Source of the DNA: Vicia villosa
Taxonomy: Eukaryota > Streptophyta > Magnoliopsida > Fabales > Fabaceae
DNA length: 64,000 bases
Reading direction: 5' to 3'
Assembly: GCF_029867415.1 (NCBI RefSeq)
Contig: NC_081186.1
Coordinates: 27,035,915-27,099,914, forward strand
Made by a program: the position numbers and the translations under genes. The stretch's first letter is position 1; each line of letters opens with the position of its first letter. Shown in pieces: positions 59,091 through 64,000 of this stretch. The notes beneath the pieces were generated by a model. The model was not told where the DNA came from. It saw only the letters and a list, made by a program, of their open reading frames with translations, and made no database searches.

Positions 59091-60255
59091 GAGTGAATTA
59101 GGTTAATAAGAATGGCTGGAATCCATGTAAATATTTGATTTCTATCTTGGGAGATTTGATTGAATTTTGCTTATGGATTTTTCTTAAAATTGATCAATTT
59201 CAATCTTATCTATCCAAATCTTGTTTGCACGAAATTGGATTGATTTTAGAATATATTTGATGATTAAATAAGATCCAAATCCCTTCTTCCATCAAATATT
59301 TGATTTTCCAATAATTTATTTGATTTTAGTCCTTTTTAAATGAATTAAAAATTCATAATAAATCAAATAAAACATATAATGTCGTGGGAAAAAGGTTTTG
59401 GGCCCTTGGATACTTTGAGGATCAAGATTGTGTTGAAATAACTCAGGCCCATTTGCAAAAGTTTTCAAGTTTCTTCACATTTTCCCTCCAAAATCATCTA
59501 ACTTTGACAAGGCCTATCTCCCTCAATTTTTGAGGTATGGAAGTGTTCTAAGACATTTTGGAAACCTTAGAGAGTCCTCTAACCCATGTCTTTGGTTCCA
59601 TGTCAAAATCATTTTTCATTCTCATTTTATGACCTTCTGAAGAAAGTGTCTTTTTGTTGACTTTTGAAAAGGACCTATAATGTATGAAGCCATATCTCTT
59701 AAACCATTGACCTATGAGCTCTGATTCTTGGACCATTGGATAGAGGAATGAATTCCCTTCAAAATAAGCTTTAGTGGGAATTTTTCTGATGAAGTATGAA
59801 TATTTGGTGAATTTTCAAAGTTTGATTGACTTTTTCAACTCATGCCCAAAATAGTAACTTTTGACTTTTGACTTTTCTGATCTTTCCTTGCATCATCATG
59901 ATCAACCCTTGATCAAATGATGATTTTAGGGTTATGAGGATGCTGTTAACCAAGTATCTTGAACTTTGACTGTACTTGGACTTGAAATGACTATTTTGCC
60001 CTTGGGGATCAACTGTTGACCTAATCATGATTTGAGGGACCAACCTGTTCTGTTTGACTTGAAACTTTACATGGAGATACTTTGGGATGTTTGTGACCCT
60101 ATGGAACCACCTTGAGTCATTGATTCAATGATTTTCCTTCTAAAGAAACAAACCCTAGTTCAGATCTTTGTATAGGAGAAATTGTCTAGGAGCTTTGCAT
60201 GTGGATTTGGAACTTGAATAAGAGAAATAATGTGGGCAAATTTTGGGGTATGACA

Positions 60256-60268
60256 GCTGCCCCTGTTC
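60256..60268 (-). other. Element C polypurine tract
   Basis: Minus-strand GAACAGGGGCAGC precedes the LTR start, one base different from A and B. Confidence 0.87.
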
Positions 60269-60499
60269 AATTATCTTAAACCTGAAGATGTAGAGTGGTT
60301 TGTATGCCAGTCGGTATCTGAAGGTGGAAGATGATTGAACACTAGAATACCAAGAAATTTGCCCTGGCTGGAGTGGGGACTTTTGTCGGAGATGGGCTTA
60401 ATGATGCCATCTAGATGTTGAGACTGAAGTGTTTGAGAAGTAGTTGTTTAGAGATGGGCTTAAAGATGCCATCTGACTTGATAAACTCGAGAATTAGAA

Positions 60500-61335
60500 T
60501 ACGTCGTACGTTAGGCTGTTTCTAGTTTGCATCATCAGATGTCTGGAAAAGCCGTGCGTTAGGCTAAAGATAAATCGTGTGTTAGATTAATCTTGATTGC
60601 ATCCTTAGATGTCTGGAAAATCGTGCATTAGGTTGATGGATAAGTCGTACGTTAGAATACCCAATTTGCATCCGTAGATGTCTGGAAGACCGTGCGTTAG
60701 GTCGAAGAATAAATCATGCGTTAGACTATTCTCAATTGCATCCTCAGATGTCTGGAAAACCGTGCGTTAGGTTGATGGATAAGTCGTGCGTTAGACTACC
60801 CAATTTGCATCCGTAGATGTCTGGAAGACCGTGCGTTAGGTCGAAGAATAAATCATGCGTTAGACTATTCTCAATTGCATCCTCAGATGTCTGGAAAACC
60901 GTGCGTTAGGTTGATGGATAAGTCGTGCGTTAGACTACCCAATTTGCATCCGTAGATGTCTGGAAGACCGTGCGTTAGGTCGAAGAATAAATCATGCGTT
61001 AGACTATTCTCAATTGCATCCTCAGATGTCTGGAAAACCGTGCGTTAGGTTGATGGGTAAATCGTGCGTTAGACTACCCAATTTGCATCCGTAGATGTCT
61101 GGAAGACCGTGCGTTAGGTCGAAGAATAAATCATGCGTTAGACTATTCTCAATTGCATCCTCAGATGTCTGGAAAACCGTGCGTTAGGTTGATGGATAAG
61201 TCGTGCGTTAGACTAACCCCGATTGCATCCTCAGATGTCTGGAAGACCGTGCGTTAGGTCGATGGATGAGTCGTGCGTTAGACTTATCCAAATTGCATCC
61301 GTAGATGTCTGGAATGCCATGCGTCAGGCGTTTGC
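60500..61335 (-). repeat. 139-bp minisatellite in the C 3' UTR, ~5.5 units
   Basis: The phrase CCCAATTTGCATCCGTAGATG recurs at exact 139-bp steps (60,661, 60,800, 60,939). Each unit is two related ~70-bp halves: one with TCTGGAAGACCGTGCGTTAG, the other with TCTGGAAAACCGTGCGTTAG. Central units are almost identical while edge units are degenerate, indicating recent unequal exchange. The unit is unrelated to those in A and B. Confidence 0.92.
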
Positions 61336-63645
61336 TTTGAATAAGATTCGAATCTTTGTAATGTACCTGTCAAACATTGTTAGTTTTTCATGCAATGACA
61401 TGATGCATGAGTTATATGCTTCTCAAAATAAATAAGGAATATGTATGTGATGTATGAATGTGTTTATAACTTATAATATATGTTTATGTATGTTTATGAC
61501 TTGTGATATATGTTTTATGACTTGTGTGGCTAGAATCGTCTGATTGAGAAGATACGTTTCTATGTCATTGAGAGCTTGATGTTTTGATCTCTTCTTGAAG
61601 ATGCTTAGCTGGGGATTTATGATTTCTGCTTGGGGATGATCAGAATCTTGATGTACCCTGACTAAGGATGAGAGATATTAGTAAACCATATTGGAGAAGA
61701 GCAAAGTGTTGGAGAGATGATAGTATTGAAGATGTAATCTCTGTTGGGGATCTATATCTCTTGTTGGACGGGAGTATTTGAAGATGTCTTCTTAATGATT
61801 ACTCTGTGGGGATATGATCTTGTGAACCCGGCTCTGTGGGGAGACGCAGATGTCTTGAATGTTGCCCCCAGTATTATAGCAACTACCATTTCTGGATTTG
61901 AGTATTGATTAGGACACACCACTGAATATTGGTCAAGATGTCAACCTGGACTTGTATAGATTTGCCCCAGTTGGTAGGAACTTTGGAAAGATTCGCCTCG
62001 CGAGGACTTTATGAGATATGAACTATGGGCGACATGCCCCTAGTAGTCACAGGCCCAAGGCAATGCCCCATGTTGATTGAGAAGTAGTTTCATATCCACT
62101 TGGATGCATGCCCCTGATTTGTTTCGGCATCTTTGAGAGATTCTTGGAATCTTGAATTGATTTCCCCAAATTGATCTGGAACTAGTTTGAAATCTGTTTG
62201 GGACGTATGCCTTTGACTGTTTTGGTTTTTGAGAGATTCTTAGAATCTTGACTGGATTTCCCCAGATTGATTGGGAAAAGCGTGCCATGCCCCTTGTATG
62301 GGAGACATTGCTTCTCGGAGTAATCTTATCTGTCGGGATGACTTTCAGTCATTAGTTGTACCCTGTTGCAAGTTCTTTCTGATGCTAACATTTGAAATTA
62401 TGTAGCAGAATATGTTTAATAATGAATTCATGAGATGCAATGCATACGTTTGTCTTGAGTTTTTGAACAAAACATTAAAACAAAAGATATAAAAGCGTGA
62501 TATTTGTAAAAATGTGATGTTTGTAAAAACGAAATATCAACTCAGCATTTTGGTAAACCTTAAGGAGTCGGGATACCTTTTTGGTGACAGTATGCTTTCG
62601 AACTAACCATGCTTCAGTTAGGACTTTCAAGGGTTGTAACGTGGCTTGGTTCACGGTTTAAGAAACAAAGGATAAAGGCTCAAAATTTGATTGTACCCAC
62701 CCCTCTTCGTGATGATCTTCAGTCCTAAGCTCAGTTGGTTCGACTTATGCATTCAGGTTCCAAGAGACTTTTGGATTTGCGCCTTTGATGATGATGGTTC
62801 ATAAGTAAAGAGAATTTTTTTTGAGATGGCAGTCCCTTCTTCCTTTTGGTAGTCACAACATTGTGTTGTTCAGGATTTTATTGACTTCTCTTTTTTCATC
62901 TTTTTGATATCCCTAACTTTTGCCTGAACTGTTTATTTCTGAGATTACAGTCAGCGGGATGCCTTGATTTTGCCTAAGTCGTCTTTTGATTTTTGACTTA
63001 GCAGGCTTTTCTTTGTATATATACTTTTCATTCATTTTTTTTTTTTTTTTGAAAGATATTGGCTGCCTTGCTTAATGATTGATGGACCATCGTTGGCTTT
63101 TGATTGACATTTCCAACACTTCTTTGATGTGTGCGGATGAACGCTTGTAATTGAAACCTTTGTTGAAAGGTGTACTAAATGATTCCCTTGAAATAGAATG
63201 TACAGCCAAAATAACTGAGAACTACCCTGCCCCAGGTTATGATCAAGGATTTTAATTTGTTCAAAAACTTCTACTCCTTAGGCTCAAAGGGGTTGACGAG
63301 GGATTAACATCCTTATATCTCCACTGTTTAGGAATTGAAACAATGCCTGTACATCGTCAGCATAGTCTGTTCGAAAGCATATTGTATGAGATTGCGGTAT
63401 CATTTTCGTCATCCTCCCTCAAAAGGCATACAGCTTTAGCCGGAATTGAGTATCATAAAACATATGCAAAGTAACGACATAATTTAAAAAGAGTGATAGC
63501 GAAATAATTTATTCAAGACAAACATATGCAATGCACTGATGATGATTATTAAAACAAATAATGTCTATCATAATTGGAGTGTTTAAACAAACAGAATAGA
63601 AATTGCAAATGAAGGTAAATCTAATGATCTAAAGAGTTCATCCTT
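61336..63645 (-). other. Noncoding region of element C where pol is missing
   Basis: No pol motif could be read on either strand. The TATGTTTATGACTTGTGATATATG stretch near 61,470 is low complexity. Positions 62,100-62,290 contain two ~110-bp direct repeats (TTTGAGAGATTCTTGGAATC / TTTGAGAGATTCTTAGAATC). Positions 63,240-63,425 align with 3,290-3,480 of element A. Confidence 0.7.
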
Positions 63646-64000
63646 CTAGCCATTCATAGTATTAGCAATCTTGTTATGTTTATGCATGGGAGCAGTAATG
63701 ATGTTCGGAGTTTAAGGAGCTTCGAACTCGATCTCCCCAGCATCTATCATATCTTGAATTTTGTTTTTCAGGGCCCAACAACTATCAGCATCATGCCCAG
63801 TAGCATTGGAGTGGTAAGCACATGTAGCTTTGGGATCGTAAGACGGGCTTGCAGTGTTGGGAAACTTCGGAGGATCCTTTACGGTGATCAGATTGGCTTT
63901 CAGTAGATATTGTAGGGCTTGAGATAAAGGCATGTTGATCTTGGTGAATTGCCTCCTTGGTCTATCAGTCTTGCGTTGGTAGCCTTGTCTAGGAGCTTGT
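63646..64000 (-). pseudogene. Element C gag C-terminal part, stop-damaged
   Basis: The minus-strand frame is open from the window edge (APRQGYQRKTDRPRRQFTKI) through MPLSQALQYLLKANLITV and the zinc-knuckle-like CAYHSNATGHDADSCWALKN (C-H-H-C), to IEFEAP followed by TAA at 63,712-63,714. The same frame then reads TPNIITAPMHKHNKIANTMN and ends at TAG (63,646-63,648). Ogre-type gag normally continues through this NIITAP segment, so the TAA is probably a CAA to TAA mutation. Gag packages element RNA, and this C-H-H-C module would bind RNA. The N-terminal part lies outside the window, so whether the particle domain is intact cannot be judged. Confidence 0.85.

Larger units (their letters stand above)
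56504..60255 (-). repeat. 3' LTR of element C, 3,752 bp, uninterrupted
   Basis: Runs from TGTAATACGGTGAACTGACT (complement of the LTR end) to GGGGTATGACA (complement of the start). It aligns with both pieces of the B LTR and, inverted, with D. GGCAACAGGCAACAGGCAAC occurs near 57,197. A short AGCGG-containing direct repeat (GGGAATTGAAACCAGCGG twice, 57,388-57,430) is unique to this copy. Confidence 0.9.
56504..64000 (-). mobile_element. Element C: Ogre-like element lacking pol, 5' part outside window
   Basis: Its 3' LTR (56,504-60,255) abuts the B protease frame. The polypurine tract (60,256-60,268), a minisatellite, ~2.4 kb of noncoding DNA and the end of gag follow towards the right. Only ~3.4 kb lie between the gag stop and the LTR, with no protease, RT or integrase. 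It is therefore a deletion derivative, as A is. The five bases CTTGG (56,499-56,503) should reappear past its 5' LTR. Confidence 0.87.

Overview
This window looks like repeat-dominated intergenic DNA from a large-genome plant. It is most likely a legume of the vetch/pea tribe (Fabeae). That is an inference from Ogre/Tat-type Ty3 elements, a SIRE-type Ty1/copia element, Tekay-like LTRs, hAT MITEs, LINE tails and long (TA)n tracts. I found no intact host gene, no convincing tRNA or rRNA gene and no bacterial-type feature. Almost every base between 1 and 11,000 and between 28,400 and 64,000 belongs to an LTR retrotransposon.

Layout, left to right. Positions 1-10,998 hold most of a gene-less Ogre-like element (A, + strand). 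Its two LTRs differ at only 2 of the 843 positions present in both, and it has a tRNA-Arg-type primer site, a polypurine tract and several minisatellites. Positions 11,000-17,122 are AT-rich sequence carrying a solo LTR (11,654-14,156, minus), a 5'-truncated LINE (14,451-15,396) inside one copy of a 201-bp duplication, and a hAT MITE (15,773-16,532). Positions 17,123-22,336 are a terminal-inverted-repeat DNA element that encodes a spliced plant mobile domain (PMD) protein. That gene is broken by a stop, a frameshift and a solo LTR. Directly beside it (22,360-22,890) is a tandem set of short microexon-like units. Positions 24,270-28,400 hold palindromic MITEs embedded in (TA)n tracts, a second hAT MITE and a second LINE tail.

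From 28,400 onward the DNA is a nest. An old gypsy pol remnant and an old copia-like LTR precede a SIRE-type copia element that starts at 29,805. The 5' LTR of that element holds a Tekay-like element (29,985-37,192), and its RNase H region is cut by Ogre-like element B (minus, from 42,274). B carries a same-family solo LTR (D, 43,261-47,054, plus) inside its 3' LTR. Another Ogre-like element, C (minus, 56,504 to beyond 64,000), sits just upstream of its protease. C still has the end of gag but no pol between gag and its 3' LTR.

How the parts relate: A and C look like deletion derivatives that would depend on proteins from an intact Ogre relative. B still shows protease, intron, reverse transcriptase, both RNase H regions and integrase, but it is dead (several stops and one frameshift). 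Insertion order can be read directly from target duplications and interrupted reading frames. The most unusual objects are the PMD-bearing TIR element with its recurrent TTCGGAAATGCATTTCCGAA palindromes, the microexon-like array next to it, and GC- or AT-type palindromes that vary in sequence but sit at the same place in several Tekay-like LTRs.
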